64,000 bases of DNA, taken from Neobacillus sp. CF12. GTDB taxonomy: Bacteria; Bacillota; Bacilli; Bacillales; Cytobacillaceae. Each line of letters starts with the position of its first letter. Position 1 is the first letter of the stretch. The stretch covers positions 4,337,501 through 4,401,500 of the forward strand of contig NZ_JAUCEU010000007.1 in NCBI RefSeq assembly GCF_030348765.1, read 5' to 3'. Shown here piece by piece: positions 37,589 to 45,531 of the stretch. Under the pieces are notes generated by a model. The model had not been told where the DNA came from and made no database searches. It saw nothing but the letters and a program-made list of their open reading frames with translations. Made by a program: the position numbers and the translations under genes.

Positions 37589-39685
37589 ATGTTGAAAAAA
37601 CTATCAAAAAAATCAAGATATACAACTCTAACCGTATCGTTTATGTGTGCGGCACTCTTATTTGGCTGCAGCAATAACAGCAGCGAGAGTGACGCTGCCA
37701 ATAGCAGCGTTGCCATGGTGAACGCAGAAAGTTTGAGCACAATTGGTGATAAAAATATTGCTGACGTCATTAGCGGAATTGTGACATATGACAAAGATGA
37801 TCTCTATACTGACTGGAAAAGTGAGGATACGACATCCATTGAACTAACTGGTTCAGGAGCTACGGTTGAAGATTCCGGCGGAGTCATCGTGGATGGTAAT
37901 ATCATTACGATTAAAACTTCAGGCACATATGTCATCAGCGGAAAGCTGAATGATGGGCAGATTATTGTCGACGCAGAGGATAAAGCAACCGTCCGGCTTG
38001 TACTGAATGGAGCGGAAATCAATTCCTCCTCGAATTCACCAATTTATGTAAAGAAGGCGGAAAAAACGGTTATTTCCCTTGAGGATGGGACAGAAAATTC
38101 AATCTCGGATGGTGAAACATACAACCTTGAAGGTTCTGAGGATGAACCGAATGCAGCGCTCTTTAGCAAAGGGAACCTTACCATTAATGGTACCGGGAAA
38201 ATGGTTGTCAAAGGAAATTACAATAATGGGATTACAAGCAAAGATGATTTAAAGATAACAAGTGGAACCATTGAAATTGAGGCGGCTGATGATGGACTGA
38301 TGGGCCGTGATTTATTAGCAGTGAAAGATGGGGATATCACTATTAACGCGGGCGGGGATGCTGTTAAATCGACAAACGATAAAGACGCTTCCAAAGGTGT
38401 TATTGCCATTGAAGGCGGAAACTTCGATCTTGTTGCTGCAAATGATGGTTTCCAGGCAGTAACTTCGTTATTGATTGCAGACGGAGACTTTAACATTTCA
38501 ACCGGAGGCGGAAGTCCTGAAATGATTGCAACCAAAGAAAGTGGAGGAGAAAGACCAGGACAAACAACCACCACCACTGCAACAGCTGCTACAGAATCGG
38601 AATCAGATAGTGCAAAAGGCTTGAAAGCAGGAACAGAGGTTGGTATCGGCGGCGGTACATTTGAAATTGATTCCTTAGATGATGCTGTTCACAGTAATAA
38701 CAGCGTAACGATAACGGGTGGAAAAATTAACATTGCTACTGGTGATGACGGTATCCATGGTGATTCAGCAATTCTTACCAAAGGCGGGGATATCACGATT
38801 AGCAAGAGTTATGAGGGCATTGAGAGCTTGGTCATCACCATTGCAGCTGGTGACATCGAGGTAAATTCAAGTGACGATGGCATCAATGTTGGTGGCGGTG
38901 TGGATGGCTCGAACCCAGATATGCAATCAACCACTTCGGAAAGCAATCTTCTTTCCATTAATGGGGGTAATGTATATGTGAATGCACAAGGTGATGGGCT
39001 GGATTCGAATGGTTCGATTTCGATGACTGACGGTACAGTGATGGTCAGCGGACCGACGAATAATGGCAATGGTTCTCTTGATTATGACCAAACCTTTGAC
39101 ATCAGCGGCGGTACCCTGATTGCTGCAGGAAGTTCCGGTATGGTACAGGCAGTATCAGAGGATGCAAAACAGTATTCCATGCTGATGACTTATCCTGAAA
39201 CAAAAGCTGCAGGAACAATCCTTCACTTGGAAGACAGCAAAGGAAATACAGTTGTGACGTTTGCACCTGAAAAAGACTACCAATCTGTATTTATCAGTTC
39301 TCCAAAGCTTGAAAAGGACGGAACATATACCCTTTATACTGATGGCTCCTCCACGGGAAGCGAAGCAAATGGATTTTATAAGGAAGGAAACTATACAGGT
39401 GGAACGAAAGTAGTTGAATTTACAATTGCAGATACGGTAACATGGCTGAACGAATCTGGGATTACAACAGCTCAAAGCGGTGGTCCTTGCGGCGGCGGTC
39501 GTGGAGGGCAAGCCCCGCAGGACGGCGGGAACCGTGCTGATATGTTCTCAAATTTAGATGAAGCAACAAGAACAAAGGCACAGGAAATCATGGAGAAAGA
39601 ACGGGCAGGAACGATTACCAGGGAAGAGGCACAAGCCCAATTGGCAGAGCTTGGGGTTGATTTTCCAGGAATGATGAGACAATAA
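37589..39685 (+). CDS. Cthe_2159-like carbohydrate-binding lipoprotein
   Basis: A 698-aa surface lipoprotein with a lipobox ending LLFGC (Cys27). The body is made of repeated short beta-strand units rich in Gly, Asp and Asn (SGTYVISGKL, GNLTINGTGKMVVKG, DDGLMGRDLL, SDDGINVGGG, GDGLDSNGSISM), typical of the right-handed parallel beta-helix of Cthe_2159 proteins, which bind acidic polysaccharide such as polygalacturonate with calcium. A low-complexity TTTTATA segment interrupts it near 330. The C-terminal 40 residues are helical and charged, ending GMMRQ. The ATG follows AAAAAGGAG. The frame open from 37403 lacks support. It is probably controlled by the adjacent two-component pair. Confidence 0.85.
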   Translation: MLKKLSKKSRYTTLTVSFMCAALLFGCSNNSSESDAANSSVAMVNAESLSTIGDKNIADVISGIVTYDKDDLYTDWKSEDTTSIELTGSGATVEDSGGVIVDGNIITIKTSGTYVISGKLNDGQIIVDAEDKATVRLVLNGAEINSSSNSPIYVKKAEKTVISLEDGTENSISDGETYNLEGSEDEPNAALFSKGNLTINGTGKMVVKGNYNNGITSKDDLKITSGTIEIEAADDGLMGRDLLAVKDGDITINAGGDAVKSTNDKDASKGVIAIEGGNFDLVAANDGFQAVTSLLIADGDFNISTGGGSPEMIATKESGGERPGQTTTTTATAATESESDSAKGLKAGTEVGIGGGTFEIDSLDDAVHSNNSVTITGGKINIATGDDGIHGDSAILTKGGDITISKSYEGIESLVITIAAGDIEVNSSDDGINVGGGVDGSNPDMQSTTSESNLLSINGGNVYVNAQGDGLDSNGSISMTDGTVMVSGPTNNGNGSLDYDQTFDISGGTLIAAGSSGMVQAVSEDAKQYSMLMTYPETKAAGTILHLEDSKGNTVVTFAPEKDYQSVFISSPKLEKDGTYTLYTDGSSTGSEANGFYKEGNYTGGTKVVEFTIADTVTWLNESGITTAQSGGPCGGGRGGQAPQDGGNRADMFSNLDEATRTKAQEIMEKERAGTITREEAQAQLAELGVDFPGMMRQ

Positions 39686-39690
39686 GGAAT

Positions 39691-39750
39691 CCATGGGGAC
39701 GGTTCTTGTGGCCGGTACAAACTGGGGTCCATGGGGACGGTTCTAGTGGC
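39691..39750 (+). repeat. Two tandem left half-REPs
   Basis: CCATGGGGACGGTTCT at 39691-39706 and again at 39729-39744, both in the same orientation and each followed by a GTGGC-type extension. There is no inverted right half, so this is a degenerate or partial REP site. Confidence 0.75.
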
Positions 39751-39788
39751 AAGATCCTAACCACATAAACCATAAGATAAAAGCTAAG

Positions 39789-39824
39789 GCACAACTAGCA
39801 ATAACCGCTAGTTGTGCTTTTTTT
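39789..39824 (+). terminator. Terminator downstream of the lipoprotein gene
   Basis: An 11-bp stem GCACAACTAGC / GCTAGTTGTGC followed by TTTTTTT. Confidence 0.9.
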
Positions 39825-39952
39825 CGCGCGAAATTTCCGATTGACCCCTCCGTACCCAAGGAAACACTTTATTTACAAACAATTTACTCCCCATTAACAC
39901 TTTTAACTTGGTACCAAGTTATTCTTATATCAAAGATAAAGGAGGGACCTAC

Positions 39953-40813
39953 GTGAAAATTGAATTACATTGTCATACAAATATTTCAGATTGTCCATTG
40001 TCGATTGATGAAGTCTTGGAGTTAGCTCTTGCACAAGGGGTTACCCACTTAGCGATTACGAACCATGACACCACGAAAGGTCTTGCGGAGGCAGTTGAAA
40101 CAGGAAAGAGATATGGAATTGAAGTCATTCCCGGCATTGAGATGTCAGGGTTTGATTTTGAAAGAGGTAGGCGTGTTCACATTCTCGGTTATTTTATTGA
40201 ACCTGGCCATGAGGTGATTGAATCATTTTGTGAACCACTCGTTAACAATAGACACTTGGCCTCGGAGGAAATGGTTGAAAGATTAATCGCTGCAGGGTAT
40301 AAGATCACATGGGAACGCTGTATGGAAATTGCTCATGGAGGAACAGGAGTTTACAAGCAGCATATCATGCATGCATTAATTGAAGCAGGATATACCAAAT
40401 CCATTTATGGTCCACTTTATAAAAAATTATTTAATCGCGGACAAAATGGTGAGAAGCCGGGGATTGCTTTTATCCCCATGGAATATATGGATGCCAAAAC
40501 AGCTGTTCAGGTAATTCTTCTTGCTGGGGGAGTACCTGTGCTTGCTCATCCGGGTCAGTATGGCAACTTTGAAATGGTGCCGGAATTAGTGGAAGCTGGA
40601 TTACAGGGAATCGAGGTTTGGCATCCATTGCATCAGGAGAAACATGAAGAACAAGCCAAACAGCTGGCAAAAAAATATGACCTAATCATGACAGGTGGAT
40701 CCGATTTTCACGGTGAATATGGAGAAAAACCTGTACTAATCGGGAGTAAAAGCCCAGGAATAGAGACTTATGAAGCATTAATAGCGAGGACCCGAAAAAA
40801 CGAATTCATTTAA
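39953..40813 (+). CDS. PHP-family phosphoesterase (PhnPP-like)
   Basis: A 286-aa metal-dependent PHP phosphodiesterase. The motifs are LHCHTNISD at 5-13, TNHDTTKG near 37-44, PGIEMSG, AHPGQYG and the late GSDFHGEYG. In phosphonate loci of some Gram-positives a PHP enzyme (PhnPP, known from Eggerthella) replaces PhnP and hydrolyses 5-phosphoribosyl 1,2-cyclic phosphate, the product of C-P lyase, to ribose 5-phosphate and phosphate. The GTG start follows AAAGGAGGG. The hexapeptide acetyltransferase starts 21 bases after it. No phnP or phnN lies in the cluster, which supports the substitution. Other PHP activities are possible. Confidence 0.75.
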   Translation: MKIELHCHTNISDCPLSIDEVLELALAQGVTHLAITNHDTTKGLAEAVETGKRYGIEVIPGIEMSGFDFERGRRVHILGYFIEPGHEVIESFCEPLVNNRHLASEEMVERLIAAGYKITWERCMEIAHGGTGVYKQHIMHALIEAGYTKSIYGPLYKKLFNRGQNGEKPGIAFIPMEYMDAKTAVQVILLAGGVPVLAHPGQYGNFEMVPELVEAGLQGIEVWHPLHQEKHEEQAKQLAKKYDLIMTGGSDFHGEYGEKPVLIGSKSPGIETYEALIARTRKNEFI

Positions 40814-40834
40814 TTAAGGAGCTGAACCATTCAT

Positions 40835-41467
40835 ATGCCATTTATTTATCAGCCCAAAAAAGAAAAAAGGCTATCCATCACTCCAAGCTTCGCTGATACA
40901 AGTCATATTATCAATAGTTATGCCGGGGAATGGACGTCTATTGGAGAAAATAATCATATCATCGAGTCCAGCTTTGGTGATTATACCTACACGATGGATG
41001 ATGTAAGTATAAACTATGCGGAAATAGGCAAGTTTTGTTCGATTGCGTCCCACGTATGTATTAATCCGGTTCAGCATCCAATGGACCGAGTCAGCCAGCA
41101 CCATATGACCTATCGAAAGGTAGCATACGATTTTGCCGACGAGGATGATAAGGCCCTTTTTAATTGGCGAAGGACCCACACCGTGAAAATTGGTCATGAT
41201 GTCTGGATTGGCCATGGTGCGATTATTATGAAAGGCGTGGAGATTGGTACTGGAGCAGTCGTTGGGTCGGGGGCTGTTGTGACGAAAAACGTTGAGCCTT
41301 ATACGATTGTCGTTGGTGTTCCTGGCAAGCCGATTAAAAGAAGGTTTTCAAAAGAAGTAGCTGATCGATTGCTTGAAATTGCTTGGTGGGATTGGCCAAG
41401 GAAAAAACTTGAATCCCATTTTGATGAATTAAATGATTTAGAGAATTTTCTAAAAAAGCATGGATAG
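40835..41467 (+). CDS. Hexapeptide-repeat acetyltransferase associated with phosphonate genes
   Basis: A 210-aa left-handed beta-helix acyltransferase of the XAT/CatB-like group (catalytic His in the QHPMDRVSQHH loop, and hexapeptide turns such as KIGHDVWIGHGAIIMKGVEIGTGAVVGSGAVVTKN). It resembles the hexapeptide-family proteins repeatedly found in phn operons, where they may acetylate an aminoalkylphosphonate, the role of PhnO in other bacteria. The ATG follows AAGGAG. It is 21 bases behind the PHP gene and 3 kb upstream of phnG. Confidence 0.75.
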   Translation: MPFIYQPKKEKRLSITPSFADTSHIINSYAGEWTSIGENNHIIESSFGDYTYTMDDVSINYAEIGKFCSIASHVCINPVQHPMDRVSQHHMTYRKVAYDFADEDDKALFNWRRTHTVKIGHDVWIGHGAIIMKGVEIGTGAVVGSGAVVTKNVEPYTIVVGVPGKPIKRRFSKEVADRLLEIAWWDWPRKKLESHFDELNDLENFLKKHG

Positions 41468-41601
41468 TATTGGGGACAAGTCCTGGTCTTGTATTAAAGG
41501 GTTCCGTTTTGAGGTGCTTTTCTAAAAATAAGTGCCAAAATGGTAGTCGTTTTGACATCATTATTGGTATATAAAAAAGGAAAACTCGCCATAGAATTGA
41601 G

Positions 41602-41653
41602 CTGCACCCGATTAGTTGGACACACAGTCTGATAAAAAGGGGTGCAGTTTTTT
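41602..41653 (+). terminator. Hairpin with T-tail, possibly within an IS remnant
   Basis: CTGCACCC at 41602-41609 pairs with GGGTGCAG at 41640-41647, followed by TTTTTT. The 30-nt loop contains TTAGTTGGACA, a sequence often found at the ends of IS3-type elements, so this may be an insertion-sequence end kept as a terminator. Confidence 0.45.
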
Positions 41654-41746
41654 AAAACTCTGACATATTGCTTACTTTAATCAGTAATATTAACTTAGTC
41701 ATAGTGGAACAATAGTTAAAGCTATATTCTTGAAAAGGAGTAAAAA

Positions 41747-42484
41747 ATGAAAAAACAAAACATCTTATTTAACCTTGATGATACATTATCATACTGTAAT
41801 AGATATTTTAACCTAGTAATAGACGAATTCACTGACCAAATGATGTCGTGGTTTGACTTGATTACAGAGGAAGATATAAAACAGAAGCAGCTTCAACTTG
41901 ATTTAGCAGCGATTAGTGAGCACGGTCTAAAGTCAGATCGGTTTCCCGAGTCATTTGTTGGTACATATAAATACTTTTGCGACTTAACTGAGAGGGCAAA
42001 GAAAAATGATGAAATCCAATATTTAAGAGAGTTGGGTTTTAAGGTATTTGAAATCCCTGTTGAACCTATTCCATACATGAATGAAACGCTACAACGATTA
42101 AAAGAAGAGGGACATGAATTATATTTGCACACAGGAGGAGATGAGGCTAATCAACGCAGAAAAATTACACAGTTAGAATTGACCACATTTTTTGAACATC
42201 GCATTTTTATTTCGGAACATAAAGATACAACAGCTCTATCCGATATTTTAAAAACCATTAAAACTGACCCTAATGTAACATGGATGGTTGGGAATTCATT
42301 AAGAACTGATATTGTCCCAGCACTGGAAATGGATATCCATGCAATCTATATTCCAGCAGAAAGTGAATGGCAATATAACATGGTTGAAGTTAACATTGAG
42401 CATAGTAGTGCTTTTTTTACTGTAGAGTCACTTCAAGAAGTTCCTGATGTAATTGATAAACATATCCAAAATCAAATAATGTAA
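41747..42484 (+). CDS. HAD-like hydrolase with a substituted nucleophile
   Basis: A 245-aa protein with a haloacid-dehalogenase-like layout: motif I FNLDDTL, an ELYLHTGGD motif II region, and a late MVGNSLRTDIVPA motif IV. In an active phosphatase the first residue of the D-x-D motif is the nucleophile. Here it is Asn9 with Asp11 intact, so hydrolase activity is doubtful. The ATG follows AAAAGGAG. It lies between the acetyltransferase and the GntR/phn genes and may be an accessory of that locus, but nothing else supports this. Confidence 0.7.
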   Translation: MKKQNILFNLDDTLSYCNRYFNLVIDEFTDQMMSWFDLITEEDIKQKQLQLDLAAISEHGLKSDRFPESFVGTYKYFCDLTERAKKNDEIQYLRELGFKVFEIPVEPIPYMNETLQRLKEEGHELYLHTGGDEANQRRKITQLELTTFFEHRIFISEHKDTTALSDILKTIKTDPNVTWMVGNSLRTDIVPALEMDIHAIYIPAESEWQYNMVEVNIEHSSAFFTVESLQEVPDVIDKHIQNQIM

Positions 42485-43034
42485 GTGGATAGATAATACC
42501 CTTCGAAGTTCTTTACCTAGGAGGAATTGTCCTTTTCTAGACCAGCCAAGTACGATGCAACAAGATAATCGTACTTTTTATATTTGAAATAGCAAGCACT
42601 CCATTATTTGGTCACGGTAAAGTGGATTAATTTAGAACGTTACTACTGTCCATCGCGTCCAAATTAGACCCAATTTGTAAATTATCTCAAAAGTATTATA
42701 AAGTAGGGGTGCTTTTTGTAAATAAAATGGCCAAGTCATTAAACTGAGCTTTTTATTTATTTTCAATCACTTATTAATCTAACGCACTCTTTACGTTTAA
42801 GTGAAATATTTCACAATATGTTCTCCTATACAAACACGAATTTTTAATGTTCGTTTCCTTTAGCCTTTATTTGCACGTGTGAAATGAACAAATCAGCATA
42901 GGTAAGCTGAACTTCATAGTACATTTCATTTTTCTTCTTTTATTTTGAATATTTCACCTGATTACATTCTTTGCAAAAACAAGAATAAGAAGAGAGGCAG
43001 GGCACAAACTATGCCAAAAAGGAGAGTGAATATT
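42485..43034. other. AT-rich gap with GTGAAAT palindromes
   Basis: No gene is supported. The perfect palindrome GTGAAATATTTCAC lies at 42801-42814. Related half-sites are GTGAAAT at 42879-42885 and AATATTTCAC at 42948-42957. They could be operators for a regulator not identified here. Confidence 0.45.
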
Positions 43035-43181
43035 ATGGATGAAAAGAGTTTAAAACAGAACGCTAGTAATACTTTACGTACGAATAAACAGAAAACTTTA
43101 GATATAATAGCAAGCATTGATGAGTTGAAAAAGGAGCATGAACCAGAGTATGTCTTTTTATATTGGGATGAATTGAGATAA
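43035..43181 (+). CDS. Small protein, 48 aa, unknown
   Basis: A short gene starting at ATG 43035 with GGAGAGTG upstream. It encodes a charged, mostly helical protein (begins MDEKSLKQNASNTLR, ends YVFLYWDELR). An in-frame ATG at 43011 would add MPKRRVNI and is possible. A symmetrical hairpin follows at 43234-43263. I do not recognise a family. Confidence 0.5.
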   Translation: MDEKSLKQNASNTLRTNKQKTLDIIASIDELKKEHEPEYVFLYWDELR

Positions 43182-43233
43182 GCATCTTAAGAAGAGAAAA
43201 TGAAATGGATATTGGTTAGAATAATACCAAAAT

Positions 43234-43263
43234 AAAGCAATTCTCCTTATTGAGAATTGCTTT
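43234..43263 (+). terminator. Hairpin downstream of the 48-aa gene
   Basis: A 12-bp stem AAAGCAATTCTC / GAGAATTGCTTT with a 6-nt loop. The T-tail is short, so it may act on either strand. Confidence 0.7.
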
Positions 43264-43566
43264 CAATCTGCCAAAATTAGCAGTAGGATATTCAAGTAGT
43301 CTGATAGTTGAATAAGAAATAAGCTTTCATAACAACTGACTTGTAATTCGATCCCTATCTCGCCAATGAACATTTAGATGTCTTACGGAATTGCGGTGCG
43401 GAGTTATAGGTTTATTTTATGAAGGTCAATGCAATTTTACGTTTCCCCCTAAAGCGTTAAAAGCAAAATTCCATCTGTTATCAATAATTTACATAGATTT
43501 AACCTTTATTTTATATTCAGACGATATACTAAACATAGATATGGTGTCGAAAGGGGCAAAGCCTGG

Positions 43567-44268
43567 ATGTCTGAAAAAACTTTATTAGTAGATCGGTTGA
43601 TTTCGGAAATACGGGGAGGAAAATATAAACCGAATGACAAATTACCATCTGAAAATGAATTAGCAGATCTGTATAAAGTACCAAGAATGGTAATTCGAAA
43701 GGTATATGAGCGCTTGCAGGAACTCGGTTATATTTTTTCGAAGCAAGGAAAAGGCAGCTATGTTCAAAATCAAAAACTGCAAATACCGCTTATATTAACC
43801 GGGGATGTCAGTTTTACTGAAAAATTGAAGGAATTAAACTATGATTCTAAGACGATCAATCTATCGTGTGAAAAAATTTCATACGATTCCACCATTTATC
43901 ATACGTTACAAGTGAAACGGGAAGACGCCGTATATAAGATTAGCCGATTACGAATCGTTGAAGATTGTCCAATTGCTGTTCATACATCGTACTTATCTCA
44001 ATCACTTTTTGAAAATATTGAGAAGGATGGGACGGAAATCCACTCTATTTTTCACTATTATCGACAACAAGGCTACACAGATTTTCAATCTACGCGCAGC
44101 CAACTGAGTGTCGTTTTTCCAAGTAAAGTAGAACGAGATCTATTGAAATGCCCCAGCCTAGTACCCCTTTTACTCTTAGAATCAGGATGTATAGATACGA
44201 AAACCGGGACAGTGCTTGAATACTCGAAGATTATGTATCGCAGCGATTGTTTTACTTATGTGATCTAA
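43567..44268 (+). CDS. GntR-family (HutC/UTRA) regulator, phn-associated
   Basis: A 233-aa regulator. An N-terminal winged helix (about 1-70; LPSENELADLYKVPRMVIRKVYERLQELGYIF) is followed by a UTRA effector domain (about 85-230), the HutC-subfamily layout used by PhnF. It is encoded just upstream of the C-P lyase genes, with its own terminator between, so it probably controls them or senses a phosphonate or sugar phosphate. The ATG follows AAAGGGG by about 10 bases. The effector is inference. Confidence 0.82.
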   Translation: MSEKTLLVDRLISEIRGGKYKPNDKLPSENELADLYKVPRMVIRKVYERLQELGYIFSKQGKGSYVQNQKLQIPLILTGDVSFTEKLKELNYDSKTINLSCEKISYDSTIYHTLQVKREDAVYKISRLRIVEDCPIAVHTSYLSQSLFENIEKDGTEIHSIFHYYRQQGYTDFQSTRSQLSVVFPSKVERDLLKCPSLVPLLLLESGCIDTKTGTVLEYSKIMYRSDCFTYVI

Positions 44269-44314
44269 AGGGTGCTGTTACCTTACATAAAGCTCTGAAA
44301 TAAATAGATGTTTT

Positions 44315-44347
44315 AAAAAAATCGGCCATTAAGAAGCCGATTTTTTT
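44315..44347 (+). terminator. Terminator of the GntR gene
   Basis: A 12-bp stem AAAAAAATCGGC / GCCGATTTTTTT around a 9-nt loop. It is bidirectional in form. Confidence 0.85.
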
Positions 44348-44398
44348 ATTTCCAGAAACGACAGTTATTCTTACGTCATTTACAAAACCAATACAAAC

Positions 44399-44426
44399 TT
44401 AACGATTCTTTTACGTTCGCTCACTT
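44399..44426 (+). promoter_or_regulatory. Candidate Pho box upstream of phnG
   Basis: Three hexamers with an 11-base period, TTAACG (44399), TTTACG (44410) and TCACTT (44421), resemble the TT(A/T/C)ACA direct repeats bound by Bacillus PhoP. They lie about 55-80 bases before phnG, where phosphate-starvation activation would be expected. The match is imperfect. Confidence 0.4.
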
Positions 44427-44477
44427 GGCAACAAGATAGAGTAAAACATGTAGAACAAAGACATTAGGAGGCCTTAG

Positions 44478-44900
44478 ATGAAAAGAAGACGAAGAACGGA
44501 GATATTAATCAATGGCTCTCAAAAACGATCAGAGGACATGGCCGATTGTATAAAAGATAACTACCAGGTGAAGGTCATTCAAGAGCCGGAAAGTGGCTTA
44601 GTGATGTTGAAAGTCCGAGAGACTTCCCAAAAAAGCCTGTTTTTCCCTGGTGAAGTGCTGATAACAGAATGTAAGGTTCAAATACAAGGGAGCATTGGAA
44701 TTGGCATTGTAGCGGGAGATCAACCAGAGCTTTCGTATAACCTTGCTGTGATTGATGCAGCGTATGAAGCGATGCTGCCTGAAACGATTGGGTGGAAGCT
44801 GCTGCTTGAAAACGAGGAGAAAATCATTCAGGAGCAGAGAACTGCTGCGAACCATTCTATCTTAAAAACAAAAGTAAACTTTGAAACGATGGATGTTTAA
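44478..44900 (+). CDS. phnG: C-P lyase core subunit PhnG
   Basis: A 140-aa protein matching PhnG in length and place. The PhnGHIJ core first couples the phosphonate to ATP's ribose (displacing adenine), then cleaves the C-P bond. The characteristic FFPGEVLITECKVQI strand, a GIGIVAGDQPELSYNLAVIDAAY segment and the C-terminal helix are visible. The ATG follows AGGAGG. First gene of the phn operon. Confidence 0.88.
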   Translation: MKRRRRTEILINGSQKRSEDMADCIKDNYQVKVIQEPESGLVMLKVRETSQKSLFFPGEVLITECKVQIQGSIGIGIVAGDQPELSYNLAVIDAAYEAMLPETIGWKLLLENEEKIIQEQRTAANHSILKTKVNFETMDV

Positions 44901-44913
44901 TGAGGGGGAAGAG

Positions 44914-45531
44914 ATGTTGAAATTAGATATCGTTCACGATCTTCAATCTGTTTATCGAAAATTGGTGGATTCTACTTCAAGACCAGGGCTCATTTCCGAT
45001 TTGAGGAAGGAGGCAGTTTTAGTAGAAGAGGAGGCTAAAAAAGGGTGCAGTGCTTCTATTTTATTGGTAGCCCTAACCTTATTTGATCAGGAAGTCTCTT
45101 TTAAGGTTTTTTCACCTCGAGCAGATTCTGTTTCGAAAACAATTAATCAATTAACCTATGCAAAGCCGACAGAAGCAAAGAATGCTGATTTTCTATTAAT
45201 CCTTCAAGATGCTGAGGAAGGATGTTTTGAAGAGGCAATAATCAATGCGAAGGCTGGGACGTTAAAAAATCCACATACATCTGCCTTCATTATCGTTGAA
45301 GTGGAATCTGTGACAAGCGGGGAAGCCCTATTGTTAAAAGGACCAGGCATTCACACAACGGAACTTGTTCATGTGGATATCAATGAAAACTGGGTGGAAA
45401 GCCGCCACGAAAAAAACAAGGAATATCCGTTAGGGATTGATTTGATTTTTATCGATCAAAATCATCAGCTTTTATCTTTACCTAGAACTACACAAATTAC
45501 CAGAGATCGGGTGATTGAATGGGATATGTAG
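44914..45531 (+). CDS. phnH: C-P lyase core subunit PhnH
   Basis: A 205-aa PhnH, part of the PhnGHIJ complex. FRKLVD-like opening (VYRKLVDSTSRPGLISDL), ADFLLILQDAEEG and the GTLKNPHTSA strand are typical, along with the LKGPGIHTTE loop and a C-terminal LPRTTQI segment. The ATG at 44914 is used because GAGGGGGA precedes it. The frame open from 44881 overlaps phnG and lacks a site. Its last codons overlap phnI by 13 bases. Confidence 0.88.
   Translation: MLKLDIVHDLQSVYRKLVDSTSRPGLISDLRKEAVLVEEEAKKGCSASILLVALTLFDQEVSFKVFSPRADSVSKTINQLTYAKPTEAKNADFLLILQDAEEGCFEEAIINAKAGTLKNPHTSAFIIVEVESVTSGEALLLKGPGIHTTELVHVDINENWVESRHEKNKEYPLGIDLIFIDQNHQLLSLPRTTQITRDRVIEWDM

Noticed and set aside
41466..41490. 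TTGGGGACAAGTCCTGGTC, similar to the REP left half
   Set aside because: It differs in the central bases and lacks an inverted partner; probably a different repeat or chance.
42945..43034. Extended N-terminus for the 48-aa protein
   Set aside because: The upstream start has no ribosome site, whereas GGAGAGTG precedes the ATG at 43035.
43391..43588. Open frame overlapping the GntR start
   Set aside because: Wrong frame, no ribosome site, and it runs into the better-supported regulator gene.
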